Shown here: one piece after another, positions 1 to 9,561 of the stretch
Layout: every line of letters begins with the position of its first letter
Numbering within the stretch: position 1 is the stretch's first letter
DNA from: Pantoea latae
GTDB lineage: Bacteria > Pseudomonadota > Gammaproteobacteria > Enterobacterales > Enterobacteriaceae
DNA length: 64,000 nt
Direction of reading: 5' to 3'
Assembly (NCBI RefSeq): GCF_002077695.1
Contig: NZ_MWUE01000003.1
Coordinates: 62,001 to 126,000 of the forward strand
Position numbers and translations under genes: made by a program
Notes under the pieces: model-generated
What the model saw: the letters and a program-made list of their open reading frames with translations, nothing else
Databases searched by the model: none
What the model was told of the DNA's origin: nothing

Positions 1-1065
1 CTGGAGTGATTTAGAGACCAGATTCGGCACGCCCGCCTCTTCGTCAAACTCAGAGTTGAGATAGGCCGCCTGATAGCGCATCAGCTCGTAGTTCGCCGCG
101 TCTTTCAGCAGGAACGCGCCGCAGCTGATGGTCTGGAAATACTGCTTGTGGAAGTCCAGGGTGACGGAATCCACCAGCTCCAGGCCGTCCAGATAGTCGC
201 GGTATTTCTCCGACAGCAGCAGCGCGCCGCCCCAGGCCGCGTCGACGTGCACCCAGATATTGTTCTGGGCCGCCAGCGCGGCGATGTCGCGCAGCGGATC
301 GATCGCGCCGGCGTCGGTGGTGCCTGCGGTGGCGACAATCGCCAGGATCTGTTCGCCGTTGGCTTTCGCCTGGGCGATCTTCTCTGCCAGATCGGTAACG
401 TCCATACGGGCGTACTGATCGGTCTTCACCTGAGTGACGCACTGGTAGCCGAGGCCGAGCAGCGCCATGTTCTTCTGCACGGAGAAGTGCGCGTGCTCGG
501 AGCAGAACACCTTCAGCTTACGCAGGTCGCCGACCAGGCCATCCTGCTGCACCGAGTGTCCCTGACGGGCGAAAAAGGCGTCGCGCGCCAGCATCAGGCC
601 CATCAGGTTGCTCTGGGTGCCGCCGCTGGTGAAAACGCCCGCGTCGCCCGCTTCATAGCCGACCTGGGCGCGCAGCCACTCGATCAGCTTCATCTCGATG
701 ATGGTGGCCGACGGGCTCTGATCCCAGGAGTCCATGCTCTGGTTGGTGGCGTTAATCAGCACTTCTGCCGCCTGGCTCACCACCAGGCTCGGGCAGTGCA
801 GGTGCGCCACGCACTGCGGGTGATGCACCGCCAGGCTGTCTTTCAGGAAAAACTCTACCGCGCGCTCGATGGCGGCCTGGTTGCCCAGGCCGGTCGGGTT
901 GAAGTCCAGCGCAATACGCTCGCGCAGTTCGGCGACGGTTTTGCCCTGATACATTTCAGGCTGCTTAAGCCATTCAACCACGGCTTTGCTGCTCTGCTCG
1001 ATCACCTGCTGATAGGCTTCGATACTCTGCGTCGAACCGGCCAGGATCGGATTTAATTCAGACAT
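1..1065 (-). CDS. ddc: L-2,4-diaminobutyrate decarboxylase (3' end outside window)
   Basis: This is a PLP-dependent group II decarboxylase that converts L-2,4-diaminobutyrate to 1,3-diaminopropane in the cytoplasm. The visible 355 residues begin at an ATG 18 bp after the dat stop codon, behind a GGAG-like ribosome site. The cofactor region is present: a HVDAAWGG stretch with the PLP-contacting Asp near residue 275 and the Schiff-base Lys in TLDFHKQYF near residue 307. The family is usually about 490 residues, so roughly 135 C-terminal residues lie beyond position 1. Gene order dat-ddc is the usual one for the diaminopropane route in enterobacteria and Acinetobacter, so the two are very probably co-transcribed. 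The open frame is cut by the window edge, not by a mutation. Confidence 0.95.
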   Translation of the reverse strand, partial: MSELNPILAGSTQSIEAYQQVIEQSSKAVVEWLKQPEMYQGKTVAELRERIALDFNPTGLGNQAAIERAVEFFLKDSLAVHHPQCVAHLHCPSLVVSQAAEVLINATNQSMDSWDQSPSATIIEMKLIEWLRAQVGYEAGDAGVFTSGGTQSNLMGLMLARDAFFARQGHSVQQDGLVGDLRKLKVFCSEHAHFSVQKNMALLGLGYQCVTQVKTDQYARMDVTDLAEKIAQAKANGEQILAIVATAGTTDAGAIDPLRDIAALAAQNNIWVHVDAAWGGALLLSEKYRDYLDGLELVDSVTLDFHKQYFQTISCGAFLLKDAANYELMRYQAAYLNSEFDEEAGVPNLVSKSLQ

Positions 1066-1083
1066 GATTCAGTTCCGCTCCAC

Positions 1084-2463
1084 TTAAACCGGCTGCACGC
1101 CAGCGGCCAGCAGCGCCTGCTCGAACTTGTCGAGGAACACCTCCAGCTCCTGGTTGGTGATCAGCAGGGAAGGCAGCAGGCGCAGCACGCAGCCGTGACG
1201 GCCGCCGCGCTCGAGGATCAGGCCCGCTTCAAAGCACTTCTTCTGCAGCAGCGCAGAGAGGTCGCCGTCCGCCGGATAGCAGCCGAGCTGATCTTTCGCT
1301 TCGTTCGGCTTGACGATCTCGATGCCGATCATCAGGCCCAGGCCGCGCACGTGACCGATCACCGGGAAGCGCTTCTGCATCTCGGCCAGCTTGCCTTTCA
1401 GCCACTCGCCTTGCTCTGCCACTTTGTCGGCGATGTTTTGCTCTTTCAGGATCTTCAGCGTGGTCAGGCCGGTCGCCATCGCCAGCTGGTTGCCGCGGAA
1501 GGTGCCGGTGTGGTGGCCCGGCGCCCAGGCGTCAAACTGCTTCTTGATGCCCAGAACTGCCAGCGGCAGACCGCCACCGACCGCTTTCGACATCACGATA
1601 ATGTCTGGCTGAATGCCGGCGTGCTCGAAGGCGAAGAATTTGCCGGTGCGCGCGAAGCCCGCCTGCACTTCGTCGATGATCAGCAGGATGCCGTGCTCTT
1701 CAGTCACTTTACGGATGCGCTGCAGCCACTCGGCTGGCGCCGGGTTCACGCCGCCTTCGCCCTGAACCGCTTCGAGGATCACCGCCGCCGGTTTGCGCAC
1801 GCCGCTTTCCACGTCGTTGATCAGGTTTTCGAAGTAGTAGGTCAGCGCTTTCACGCCCGCGTCGCCGCCGATGCCCAGCGGGCAGCGGTAGAGGTGCGGA
1901 TAGGGCATAAACTGCACTTCCGGCATCATGCCGTTGACCGCTTCTTTCGGCGACAGGTTGCCGGTCACGGCGAGCGCGCCGTGGGTCATGCCGTGGTAGC
2001 CGCCAGAGAAGGCGATAACGCCGGAACGGCCGGTGGCTTTTTTCGCCAGCTTGATCGCCGCTTCAACCGCGTCCGCGCCGGACGGACCGGTGAACTGCAG
2101 CTTGTACTCTTTACCCTGGCCCGGCAGCAGCGACAGCAGGTATTCAGAGAACGCATCTTTTAACGGCGTTGTCAGATCGAGAGTATGTAACGGCAAGCCG
2201 CTGGTAATGACATTTTGGATGCTCTGCAGCACGTCAGGATGATTATGACCCAGCGCCAGCGTGCCCGCGCCTGCCAGGCAGTCGAGGTACTCTTTCTGGT
2301 CGGCGTCGGTGATCCATACGCCTTTCGCCTGGGTGATCGCTAACGGTAATTTGCGGGGATAACTTCTGACGTTTGATTCGAACTCGGCCTGACGGGCCAA
2401 ATAGGTTTCATTGTTTGCGTTTGAAGTGGCATCTAAAGAATCAATACGGACTTTATCCGTCAT
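1084..2463 (-). CDS. dat: Diaminobutyrate--2-oxoglutarate aminotransferase
   Basis: This is a class III PLP aminotransferase that makes L-2,4-diaminobutyrate from aspartate semialdehyde with glutamate as amino donor, feeding the ddc product just downstream. The frame shows the class III signature [13 protein letters not shown] with the cofactor Asp near residue 264, the PLP Lys in the [10 protein letters not shown] motif near residue 293, and a [13 protein letters not shown] segment near residue 126. Length (459 residues) matches the family. Two adjacent ATG codons occur. The AGGAG ribosome site is about 4 nt from the first (2466) and 7 nt from the second (2463), so I prefer the second. It is the promoter-proximal gene of a dat-ddc operon, preceded by about 420 bp without a gene. 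Confidence 0.95.
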   Translation of the reverse strand: MTDKVRIDSLDATSNANNETYLARQAEFESNVRSYPRKLPLAITQAKGVWITDADQKEYLDCLAGAGTLALGHNHPDVLQSIQNVITSGLPLHTLDLTTPLKDAFSEYLLSLLPGQGKEYKLQFTGPSGADAVEAAIKLAKKATGRSGVIAFSGGYHGMTHGALAVTGNLSPKEAVNGMMPEVQFMPYPHLYRCPLGIGGDAGVKALTYYFENLINDVESGVRKPAAVILEAVQGEGGVNPAPAEWLQRIRKVTEEHGILLIIDEVQAGFARTGKFFAFEHAGIQPDIIVMSKAVGGGLPLAVLGIKKQFDAWAPGHHTGTFRGNQLAMATGLTTLKILKEQNIADKVAEQGEWLKGKLAEMQKRFPVIGHVRGLGLMIGIEIVKPNEAKDQLGCYPADGDLSALLQKKCFEAGLILERGGRHGCVLRLLPSLLITNQELEVFLDKFEQALLAAGVQPV

Positions 2464-2466
2464 CAT

Positions 2467-2885
2467 ATCTCTCCTACAACCGGGGCAATCGCGTGTGCCG
2501 CAGTTGAATAAATGTAAAAAAACGGGTTACCTGATTTTAGGCGCGGCCAATATAGAGCTTTTACGATTCGGGCTCAATCTTTTATTTTGCACCGACAGCT
2601 TTGCGCTTATTTAAAGGCTGACGCCGCCAGGGCGAAAAGCCCGCGCGCGCCTGATGACGCCTGTGTTAAAGCGGTGTGACACAGAGGCGACAGCCAGCGG
2701 TTTAAAGGCGCTAACCGAAGAAGAAACAGGCAATTAAACGCCTTTTTTGTTGATGATATAAACAAAGGACGCGCTAAAAATTATCACCCGCTAAATTAAA
2801 ACGCTGCGCGAAGGTTAAGTTATATAAAAGGCTTAACCTTACGTGCGGGAAACATATTTAAACGAAATTGTTCACAGCAAAATGT
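2467..2885. other. Intergenic region upstream of dat
   Basis: This 419-bp stretch separates the dat start from the stop codon of the LysR-type gene. It must hold the dat-ddc promoter. I see no convincing open frame, Fur box or terminator in it. Its one clear element is the perfect inverted repeat listed at 2811-2840. The part from about 2700 to 2885 is AT-richer than the flanking genes. Confidence 0.5.
2811..2840. repeat. Perfect 9-bp inverted repeat
   Basis: AAGGTTAAG (2811-2819) and CTTAACCTT (2832-2840) are exact reverse complements separated by 12 AT-rich bases. The element lies about 45 bp beyond the LysR-type gene stop. The stem is AT-rich and neither side has a T-run, so it does not look like an intrinsic terminator. 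A protein-binding site or a processed 3' hairpin is possible. Confidence 0.5.
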
Positions 2886-3770
2886 TTAGCGCAGCAGCCA
2901 GGGCTGTAGCGCGGCGGAAACAGAGCGGAACAGCAGCTGGCGCGCGTTGGCCTCCAGCTGGTGGTTTTGCCACAGGGTCACGCCGATGGCGCCCGCCGCG
3001 GGCAGCGGATCCGCCACCGTCGCCAGTGCGTCCGGCAGGCCGACCGGCGAGCGCAGGGTGACGCCGAGGCCCGCCTGCACCGCGGCCCAGATGCCGCTCA
3101 GGCTGAGGCTGGTAAAGACCACGCGCCAGCGGATGCCGGCGCGATCGAGCGCGGCGATCGCCCGGCTGCGCATCTGACAGGGGGCATCAAACATCACCAG
3201 CGGTAAAGGTTCACCGCGCCCCAGCCGCGCCCGGACGTCGAACTGCGGCGAGGCGATCCACACCAGCGGGCACTCGCCCAGATAGTCACTCTCGTCGATG
3301 GCCTGCTCCGGCTGCCACAGCAGCGCCAGCTCTTCGCTCCTCTCCGCCGCCGCCTGGCGGAGCGCGCGGTTGCGGTCGATACGCGCGGTGATCGTCAGGC
3401 CGGGATGCTGGCGGCTGAGCTGGCTGAGCAGCCCCGGCATGATCGATTCGCCAAAATCCTCCTGCATGGCGATGCGCAGCTCGCCGTTAAGCAGTTCGCC
3501 GCGCAGGGCGCGCTGCGCCTCATCATTAAGCGCCAGCAGACGGCGCGCATAGCTTAACAGCAGCTCGCCGCTGGGCGTCAGAGCCAGCTTGCGCCCCTGT
3601 CGGGTCATCAGCTCAGCGTCGCACTGTATCTCCAGCTTCTTCAACTGCGCGCTAACGGCGGAGGTAGAGCGGCACAGCCGCTCAGCGGCAAGGGCGAAAC
3701 TGCCATAGTCGACGCCCGCGACGAAGCTGCGCAGCGCGTCCAGATCGAGAGAAAGGGGAAGTTTGCTCAT
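2886..3770 (-). CDS. LysR-family transcriptional regulator
   Basis: This is a 294-residue LysR-type regulator. It has an N-terminal winged helix-turn-helix (residues about 10-65, with FALAAERLCRSTSAVSAQLKKLE) followed by an effector-binding domain. An upstream in-frame ATG would add 28 residues that are not LysR-like. The ATG at 3770 has an AGGA ribosome site 5-6 nt upstream and gives the normal family length, so I use it. The gene is divergent from the small operon starting at 3869 with a 98-bp shared promoter region, which is the usual arrangement when a LysR protein controls its neighbour. The inducer is unknown. A role in aromatic or quinone-type compound response is an inference from the divergent genes only. 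Confidence 0.9.
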   Translation of the reverse strand: MSKLPLSLDLDALRSFVAGVDYGSFALAAERLCRSTSAVSAQLKKLEIQCDAELMTRQGRKLALTPSGELLLSYARRLLALNDEAQRALRGELLNGELRIAMQEDFGESIMPGLLSQLSRQHPGLTITARIDRNRALRQAAAERSEELALLWQPEQAIDESDYLGECPLVWIASPQFDVRARLGRGEPLPLVMFDAPCQMRSRAIAALDRAGIRWRVVFTSLSLSGIWAAVQAGLGVTLRSPVGLPDALATVADPLPAAGAIGVTLWQNHQLEANARQLLFRSVSAALQPWLLR

Positions 3771-3868
3771 ATTGTCCTGACTTTCGGGATGATAAGTGCC
3801 AGATAATTTGATTTTCAGGATGGTAGCAGAAGAGCAGAGTGAGCGGGAGCGCAAAACAAGGAGCCGCT

Positions 3869-4186
3869 ATGCATCGTCCACTCGATCGACACACGCTTGA
3901 ACAGGTTTCGCCGAAACTGGCTGAGATCACCCAAAACCTGCTGTTCGGCGATATCTGGCAGCGAGAAACGCTCACCCCGCGCGAAAGCAGCCTGATTACC
4001 CTGGCCTGCCTGACCGCGCTGGGGCGCGACGCGCAGCTCGGCTGGCATATCCGCTTCGCCGAAGAAAACGGCGTCAGCCGCGCGGAGCTGAGCGAACTTT
4101 TTACCCACCTGGCGTTCTATGCCGGCTGGCCTGCCGCCGTCTGCGCGCTGAGCTATCTGCCTGAGGAGCAAGAACCATGCCGCTGA
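3869..4186 (+). CDS. Carboxymuconolactone decarboxylase-like (AhpD-fold) protein
   Basis: This 105-residue protein resembles the carboxymuconolactone decarboxylase/AhpD fold family (helical, with the pattern LTPRESSLITLACLTALGRDAQLGWHIRFAEENGVSR). Members act as decarboxylases or peroxidase partners, but this one lacks the CxxC pair of AhpD, so a redox role is not supported. A GTG at 3839 is also in frame. The ATG at 3869 has AAGGAG with 5-nt spacing and is preferred. It is the first gene of a three-gene operon; its 3' end overlaps the next start by 10 bp. The divergent LysR gene is the likely regulator. The substrate cannot be read from the sequence. Confidence 0.8.
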   Translation: MHRPLDRHTLEQVSPKLAEITQNLLFGDIWQRETLTPRESSLITLACLTALGRDAQLGWHIRFAEENGVSRAELSELFTHLAFYAGWPAAVCALSYLPEEQEPCR

Positions 4187-4566
4187 CCCGCATCACGCTG
4201 TATCAGGGATGCAGCGAAGCTCGTATCGCGGCAATTTCCGCCATCCTGCATCAGACGCTGGTCGAGACCTTCGATGTGCCAGCGCAGGACCGCTTTCAGA
4301 TTATCGAGACACCGTCCGCGTCGCAGCGCATTTATGACCGCCACTATTTGAGCGGCACGCGCGGCGATAATTTCATGCTGTTTACCGTGCTGGCGGGCAG
4401 GCCGCGCGCCACGGCGCAGAAGTCCGCTTTCTGCCGCCTGCTGGCGCAGCGGCTACAGCAGCAGCTCGGCGTCGATCCCGATGACGTGATGGTGGTGATC
4501 CAGTTCAACCACGTCAGCGACTGGAGCTTTAGCAACGGCCAGCTTTATGCTGAGGAGGCGCCATGA
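4177..4566 (+). CDS. Tautomerase family protein
   Basis: This is a 129-residue tautomerase-superfamily protein that starts MPLTRITLYQG. That gives the N-terminal proline (after Met removal) that acts as general base in 4-oxalocrotonate tautomerase relatives. The length is about twice the 62-residue unit, consistent with the fused beta-alpha-beta subfamily that includes DUF1904- and MSAD-like proteins. The start overlaps the preceding gene by 10 bp, and the stop shares an ATGA with the next gene, so all three are translationally coupled. Its presence with a carboxymuconolactone decarboxylase-like protein points to handling of a small unsaturated or keto-acid compound. That reading is inference. 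Confidence 0.85.
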   Translation: MPLTRITLYQGCSEARIAAISAILHQTLVETFDVPAQDRFQIIETPSASQRIYDRHYLSGTRGDNFMLFTVLAGRPRATAQKSAFCRLLAQRLQQQLGVDPDDVMVVIQFNHVSDWSFSNGQLYAEEAP

Positions 4567-5072
4567 TTGTGATGCACTACGGCTTTACGCTGCCGGCGGA
4601 CTACGATATGGCGATTATCGAGCGGCGCATTGCGCAAAACGGCGCAAAGCTGGACAACTTCCCCGATCTGCTGTTTAAGGCTTATCTTTATGCGCGCCGC
4701 GATGAAGGCGCGCAGGCGAATCGCTACGCGCCGCTCTATCTGTGGCGCGACACGGCGGGCCTGACGCGGTTTCTACAAAGCGACGGCTTCGCCAGGCTGG
4801 TGGCGGATTTCGGCTGGCCGCAGCTGCACAGCGGCATCGCGCTGAAAGTACCGACTCCCGAGACCCTGCGCGGCGCGTGCTACGCGCGGCTGCGGCACCA
4901 GCCGCTGGCGCCCTACAGCGATCTCGCCGCGCTGACCCCCAACGCCGCGCTGGTGGGCTGGGACTTGTCGGGCCAGTCGCTGCTGCAGGCTGATTTCAGC
5001 GCCCACCCACCTGCGGCGCAGGGCGAGATCTACCGTATCGGCTACCTGGCGCGCGGGGCAGACTATGCGTAA
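4563..5072 (+). CDS. DUF4865 family protein
   Basis: This 169-residue protein matches the DUF4865 family as I recall it: it begins MIVMHYGFTLPADYDM, with an internal PLYLWRDTAGLTRFL segment. No catalytic motif, signal peptide or membrane segment is visible. It probably has a dimeric alpha/beta-barrel (monooxygenase-like) fold, but that is an inference. It is the last gene of the operon and its ATG overlaps the tautomerase stop as ATGA. Families of this type are often found beside tautomerases and LysR regulators. Function is unknown. Confidence 0.75.
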   Translation: MIVMHYGFTLPADYDMAIIERRIAQNGAKLDNFPDLLFKAYLYARRDEGAQANRYAPLYLWRDTAGLTRFLQSDGFARLVADFGWPQLHSGIALKVPTPETLRGACYARLRHQPLAPYSDLAALTPNAALVGWDLSGQSLLQADFSAHPPAAQGEIYRIGYLARGADYA

Positions 5073-5181
5073 CGCGGTAACATCCTGAAAGAATAAATTT
5101 AACATCTTTGGCATCGTCGCTGCCGCTGTCGCCGCCTGCTCGCCTACGCTAAAAGGGTTTAGCACTGGAGAGCAACGTCGT

Positions 5182-7506
5182 ATGAAACATCAAAACAGAA
5201 ATATTGGTATTGCGCCTTATGGCGGTTCGGCAGGCGGCTGGGGCGCGCTGAAAGCGGTGGCGGATGCCATCCGTGGTCAGATGTCGGTGAAGCAGGATGT
5301 GATTGCGCTGTTCAAAGTTAACCAGCCAGACGGATTCGACTGCCCAGGCTGCGCCTGGCCCGATCCCCAGCATCGCTCCTCGTTTGAATTCTGTGAAAAC
5401 GGCGCCAAAGCCGTCTCCTGGGAGGCGACCAGCAAGCGCACCACGCCGGAATTTTTCGCCGCGCATACCGTCAGCGAACTCTGGCAGCGCAACGCCTTTG
5501 AGCTTGAGGGCGAAGGGCGGCTGACCCACCCGATGAAATATGACGCCGCCAGCGACACCTATCAGCCCATTGCATGGGAAACGGCGCTCGATGAAATCGG
5601 CGCGCTGCTGCGCAGCTATGAGGATCCCGACAGCGTCGAATTCTACACCTCGGGCCGCGCCTCTAACGAAGCCGCCTTTCTCTGGCAGCTCTTCGCGCGC
5701 GAGTATGGCACCAACAACTTTCCCGACTGCTCCAATATGTGCCACGAGCCGACCAGCGTCGGGCTGCCGCAGTCTATCGGCGTCGGCAAAGGCACGGTCG
5801 AGCTGGAGGACTTCGATCACTGCGATCTGGTGCTCTGCATCGGCCATAATCCCGGCACCAACCATCCGCGCATGCTGGCGACGCTGCGTGACGTCTCGAA
5901 GCGCGGCAAAACCATCGTGGCGATCAATCCGCTGCGCGAGCGCGGCCTCGAGCGCTTTACTTCGCCGCAAAGCCCGATTGAGATGCTGTCGATGGGATCG
6001 ACCCAGCTCGCCTCGACCTACTATAAGGTGCGCGTCGGCGGCGACGCGGCGATGCTGAAGGGCGTGATGAAGTGCCTGCTGGCGATGCATGAGAAGGCGC
6101 TGGCGGCGGGCGAGCCGGGCGTGATCGACGAAAGCTTTATTAACGAACACACCGAGGGCTTCGCGGCGCTGAAGGCGGACCTTGAGGCCACCGACTGGGC
6201 GCATATCCTCAAGGTGTCCGGGATGGAGCGCGATGAGATCCAGAATATCGCCCATCTCTACGCCGCGGCGGAAAGCACCATTATCTGCTACGGCATGGGC
6301 ATTACCCAGCATCAGTACGGCACGCAAAACGTGCAGCAGATCGCTAATTTGCTGCTGATGCGCGGCAATATCGGCAAGCGCGGCGCTGGCGTCTGTCCGT
6401 TACGCGGTCACTCCAACGTGCAGGGCGATCGCACCGTCGGCATTACCGAAATTCCGCCGCAGTGGATGCTGGATAATATTGAGAAGGCGTTCGGCTTTAA
6501 GCCGCCGCAGAAGCACGGCCACGGCGCGGTGGCGGCGATTCAGGCGATGCGCGACGGCAAAGCCAAAGCGCTGCTCTGCCTCGGCGGCAATCTGGCGGAG
6601 GCGATCTCCGATCCGCAGGTCACCTTTGAGGCGATGCGCAAGCTCGACCTGGTGGTGCATATGGCCACCAAGCTTAACCGCTCGCATCTGCTGCTGGGCA
6701 AACATAACTATCTCTTCCCGGTGCTGGGCCGCACCGAGATCGATCGTCAGGCGTCAGGCGAGCAGAGCGTTACGGTAGAAGATTCGATGTCGATGGTGCA
6801 CGCCTCGCGCGGCACCCTGAAACCCGCCTCGCCGCATCTGAAGTCGGAGCCGGCGCTGGTCGCCGCGCTGGCGAAAGCGACGCTGCGCGACTCGCGCGTC
6901 GACTGGGACAAAATGGTCGGCGACTACAGCTTTATCCGCGACGCCATCGAGGCGGTGATCCCCGGCTTCGAGGATTTTAACAACCGCATCCTGACGCCGG
7001 GCGGCTTCCGCCTGCCGGTGGCGGCGTCGCAGCGTAAATGGCTGACGCCGAGCGGCAAGGCGCAGTTCAAGGTGATGCAGGGCATCAATGAAGATCCGCG
7101 CTCGCTGGTGTGTCACGATCTGGTGCTGACCACGCTGCGCAGCCACGATCAGTACAACACCACGCTCTACGGCCTGAACGATCGCTATCGCGGCGTGACC
7201 GGTCGGCGCGACGTGCTGTTTATGGCGGCGGACGAGGCGGAGAAACGCCAGTTCCGCGTCGGCGATAAGGTCAATATGGTGGCGCTCGATCCCGAGGGCA
7301 ACCGCACCGGACGCCGGCTCGATAACCTCACCGTGGTGGTGTATGACATGGCGCCGGGCTCCGTGGCGGCCTACTATCCCGAAGCCAACGTGATGGTGCC
7401 GCTCGACAGCCACGACACCGAGAGCGGCATTCCGGCCTATAAAAGCATTCCGGTTGAGCTGGAGCTGTGCGAGGCGCCTGTAGAAACCTCAGGCGCGCTG
7501 CGATAA
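5182..7506 (+). CDS. ydeP: YdeP-type molybdopterin oxidoreductase (FdhF-like alpha subunit)
   Basis: This 774-residue protein belongs to the molybdopterin oxidoreductase group containing E. coli YdeP, a protein linked to acid resistance. It carries the molybdopterin domains (residues about 115-600) and a C-terminal dinucleotide-binding domain (about 640-760). The segment [12 protein letters not shown] near residue 187 aligns with the place where FdhF has its selenocysteine. Here it is Cys, so no SECIS element is needed. Near the N-terminus only Cys54, Cys57 and Cys71 are seen, less than the four-Cys set of true formate dehydrogenases, so a [4Fe-4S] cluster is uncertain. A GGAG lies about 11 nt before the ATG. 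No electron-transfer subunit is adjacent. The natural substrate is unknown. Confidence 0.85.
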   Translation: MKHQNRNIGIAPYGGSAGGWGALKAVADAIRGQMSVKQDVIALFKVNQPDGFDCPGCAWPDPQHRSSFEFCENGAKAVSWEATSKRTTPEFFAAHTVSELWQRNAFELEGEGRLTHPMKYDAASDTYQPIAWETALDEIGALLRSYEDPDSVEFYTSGRASNEAAFLWQLFAREYGTNNFPDCSNMCHEPTSVGLPQSIGVGKGTVELEDFDHCDLVLCIGHNPGTNHPRMLATLRDVSKRGKTIVAINPLRERGLERFTSPQSPIEMLSMGSTQLASTYYKVRVGGDAAMLKGVMKCLLAMHEKALAAGEPGVIDESFINEHTEGFAALKADLEATDWAHILKVSGMERDEIQNIAHLYAAAESTIICYGMGITQHQYGTQNVQQIANLLLMRGNIGKRGAGVCPLRGHSNVQGDRTVGITEIPPQWMLDNIEKAFGFKPPQKHGHGAVAAIQAMRDGKAKALLCLGGNLAEAISDPQVTFEAMRKLDLVVHMATKLNRSHLLLGKHNYLFPVLGRTEIDRQASGEQSVTVEDSMSMVHASRGTLKPASPHLKSEPALVAALAKATLRDSRVDWDKMVGDYSFIRDAIEAVIPGFEDFNNRILTPGGFRLPVAASQRKWLTPSGKAQFKVMQGINEDPRSLVCHDLVLTTLRSHDQYNTTLYGLNDRYRGVTGRRDVLFMAADEAEKRQFRVGDKVNMVALDPEGNRTGRRLDNLTVVVYDMAPGSVAAYYPEANVMVPLDSHDTESGIPAYKSIPVELELCEAPVETSGALR

Positions 7507-7509
7507 GGA

Positions 7510-7529
7510 CGGGCCGCGCAGGCGGCCCG
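7510..7529 (+). terminator. Hairpin after ydeP homologue
   Basis: CGGGCCGC and GCGGCCCG form an 8-bp GC-only stem with a GCAG loop, immediately after the ydeP stop and just before the convergent aldo/keto reductase stop. The sequence after the stem is GTTATTTG, a weak T-run. It is a plausible terminator for the rightward gene. Confidence 0.6.
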
Positions 7530-7530
7530 G

Positions 7531-8391
7531 TTATTTGCCTATCTCATTCAGGACGGCCAGCGCCTCGTCGGGCAGCCTGAGCTGCGCCGCCGCCAGGTTC
7601 TCGCGCAGATGCTCCGGCGACGAGGTGCCAGGGATCAGCAGAATGTTCGGCGAGCGCTGCAGCAGCCAGGCGAGCGCCACCTGCATCGGCGTGGCGTTAA
7701 GCTGCTGCGCCACCTGGGTCAGCTGGGTGGACTGCAGCGGCGTAAAGCCGCCGAGCGGGAAGAAGGGCACATAGGCAATGTTTTGCGCGGCGAGCTGGTC
7801 GATCAGCGCGTCGTCGCCACGGTTAGCCAGGTTGTAGAGGTTCTGCACGCAGGCGATCTCGGTCAGCTGCTGCGCCTCTTCTACCTGCCGCGCCGTGACG
7901 TTGCTCAGCCCGATATGACGGATTACTCCTTGCTCTTTCAGGGCGATCAGCGCCTTGAGCTGCGGCTCCAGCGAGCCTTCCGCCGGTTTCTGCGGATTGA
8001 TCATGCTGCGCAGATTGACCACTTCCAGCACGCCGAGATCGAGGTTGCGCAGGTTATCTTCCACCGCGCTCACCAGCTCATCCGGCGAAAAGGCGGGCAG
8101 CCAGCCCCCTTTCTCATCGCGGCGCGCGCCGACTTTAGTGACGATAATCAAATCTTCCGGGTAAGGATGCAGCGCCTTTTTGATCAGCTGATTAGTCAGA
8201 TGCGGGCCGTAAAAATCGCTGGTGTCGATATGGCGCACGCCCGCCGCGATGGCGTCGCGCAGCACCTGAATGGCGCGCGCCTCATCTTTCGGCGGCCCAA
8301 AGACGCCGGGGCCGGCGAGCTGCATTGCGCCATAGCCGACCCGACCCACCTCGTCGTCGCCGAGGCGATAGCGTAGAGAAACCTGAGACAT
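7531..8391 (-). CDS. pdxI: YdbC/PdxI-like aldo/keto reductase
   Basis: This 286-residue NADP(H)-dependent aldo/keto reductase is closely similar in sequence to E. coli YdbC, which has been characterised as pyridoxal reductase PdxI (vitamin B6 salvage). Shared blocks include GYGAMQLAGPGVFGPP, HIDTSDFYGPH and AYVPFFPLGGFTPLQS. Of the catalytic tetrad, Asp56, Tyr61 and Lys86 are present, but the usual His position reads VVNLR, with Asn126. E. coli YdbC has the same VVNLR, so this is a subfamily trait and not damage. The ribosome site AGGAGG lies 4 nt before the ATG. The gene is monocistronic or follows the MlrA-like regulator, 94 bp upstream on the same strand. Confidence 0.88.
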   Translation of the reverse strand: MSQVSLRYRLGDDEVGRVGYGAMQLAGPGVFGPPKDEARAIQVLRDAIAAGVRHIDTSDFYGPHLTNQLIKKALHPYPEDLIIVTKVGARRDEKGGWLPAFSPDELVSAVEDNLRNLDLGVLEVVNLRSMINPQKPAEGSLEPQLKALIALKEQGVIRHIGLSNVTARQVEEAQQLTEIACVQNLYNLANRGDDALIDQLAAQNIAYVPFFPLGGFTPLQSTQLTQVAQQLNATPMQVALAWLLQRSPNILLIPGTSSPEHLRENLAAAQLRLPDEALAVLNEIGK

Positions 8392-8485
8392 ATAACCTCC
8401 TGGTGAAAGGGACTCAGTAAGTGTAATCGCTGCGGCTTAATTCGGCGTGGGACGAAGCGGAAGAAAAGGGGGGAAAGGCGGCCGC

Positions 8486-9244
8486 TCAGGCGACCGCGGG
8501 GAGCTGCGGATAGAGATGATGAACCCGGCGATCGGGGCCGCAAAGCAGCACTGGATGGCCTTTGTCCAGCGAGGTCAGATAGTGCTGATGCATCAGCTCG
8601 GTGATGCCGGCGCCGCACCATAGCAGGTGATGCTGATGGGCAGAGGCGGGATGGAGAACCGCACTGAACGGCCGCACCTCCACGCAAAAGCCCTGGCCGC
8701 TTAGCCTGATCGCTTCGAGCCAGATCTCAGTGTTATTTTTCTCGCTGACGTTTTCCAGCAGCAGCGGAACGGCGGCGGCGCGTGTGGCAAGGCGCGTCAG
8801 CCTACCCGCGTAGGCGACCATTAACAGGTGAAAACGCTCGAGGCGGCGGTTAGCGCCGGCGCGCGTATCGTCGCGCAGCCACTGATTAAGCGGCAGCAGC
8901 AGCTGTAGCACGAAATCGTCGCCGGTAAAGTTGCTCGACAGCTTGCGCAGCAGCACGCTCAGCGACTGCTCGCTGCCGAACTCCAGCTGCCAGATCATAT
9001 CCCCGCGCCGCGCCGCCCAGCCGCCGGTGCGGATCGGATGCGCGCTGGCCTGCGCCGTTCTGATCTCCCTGATGGTCGCGCCCTGGCTGGTGAGGCGCGT
9101 CATATCGAGCACCTGCTGCAGCTGTGCGTACGTCCATGAGTGGCCTGACGCGTGCTTATGAATAAAGCCGCTTCGCGACCAGCGTTTTAAATTAACAGGC
9201 GCGGCGCCGGAGAGGGCGCAGATGGTTTCTGAAGAATAGGTCAT
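8486..9244 (-). CDS. MerR/MlrA-like transcriptional regulator
   Basis: This 252-residue protein has a divergent MerR-type helix-turn-helix at residues about 1-70 (APVNLKRWSRSGFIHKHASG). The C-terminal half has the layout of MlrA/BluR proteins, with a VLQLLLPLNQWL segment and an IWLEAIRLSGQGF segment that line up with the cobalamin-domain-like part of those regulators. MlrA activates csgD and curli/cellulose expression in E. coli. The neighbours here are a diguanylate cyclase (divergent) and a GGDEF-EAL protein, so a biofilm role is plausible but inferred. The resemblance is distant and no cofactor-binding motif is visible. AGGA precedes the ATG by 6-7 nt. Confidence 0.6.
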   Translation of the reverse strand: MTYSSETICALSGAAPVNLKRWSRSGFIHKHASGHSWTYAQLQQVLDMTRLTSQGATIREIRTAQASAHPIRTGGWAARRGDMIWQLEFGSEQSLSVLLRKLSSNFTGDDFVLQLLLPLNQWLRDDTRAGANRRLERFHLLMVAYAGRLTRLATRAAAVPLLLENVSEKNNTEIWLEAIRLSGQGFCVEVRPFSAVLHPASAHQHHLLWCGAGITELMHQHYLTSLDKGHPVLLCGPDRRVHHLYPQLPAVA

Positions 9245-9561
9245 GTGCTGTCCTTGATCGGAGAGCGAATAGCCACCGTGTTCAACAGTGGATGAATAAC
9301 CAGTCTGAACCTGTGCGGTCTAAAATGATACAGTATAAAATGTTGTTTTACTTGCCGTTTCGCTTATTCACCACCGCGTTTGCTTTTGAATTAGTTACTT
9401 AGGGGTTAACGTAATGAAGTGTGAATGTTTTATTTTTCCTGTCAGTTGAGGGCGTGTTGAAGCGCCGCGCTCCTCTTTACCCCCTATCACGCCTGTGGTT
9501 TCCTGCTCTTTTCCCCGATCCTTGTGCTTAACTCATGGGAAGCATTTTAAAGAGGCGGGAC
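9245..9561. other. Divergent intergenic region, regulator / diguanylate cyclase
   Basis: This 317-bp region holds the promoters of the leftward MlrA-like gene and the rightward diguanylate cyclase. Its centre (about 9320-9450) is AT-rich and contains a TATAAAATG stretch suited to a promoter. I find no open frame, hairpin or clear operator. Confidence 0.4.

Noticed and set aside
148..1056. 302-codon plus-strand frame across ddc
   Set aside because: It is antisense to a clearly recognisable PLP decarboxylase, and its translation is the Ala/Arg/Val/His-rich type expected from a GC-rich shadow frame.
2467..2885. Fur box upstream of dat
   Set aside because: The dat-ddc pair can be linked to siderophores in some species, but no sequence close to the Fur consensus is present.
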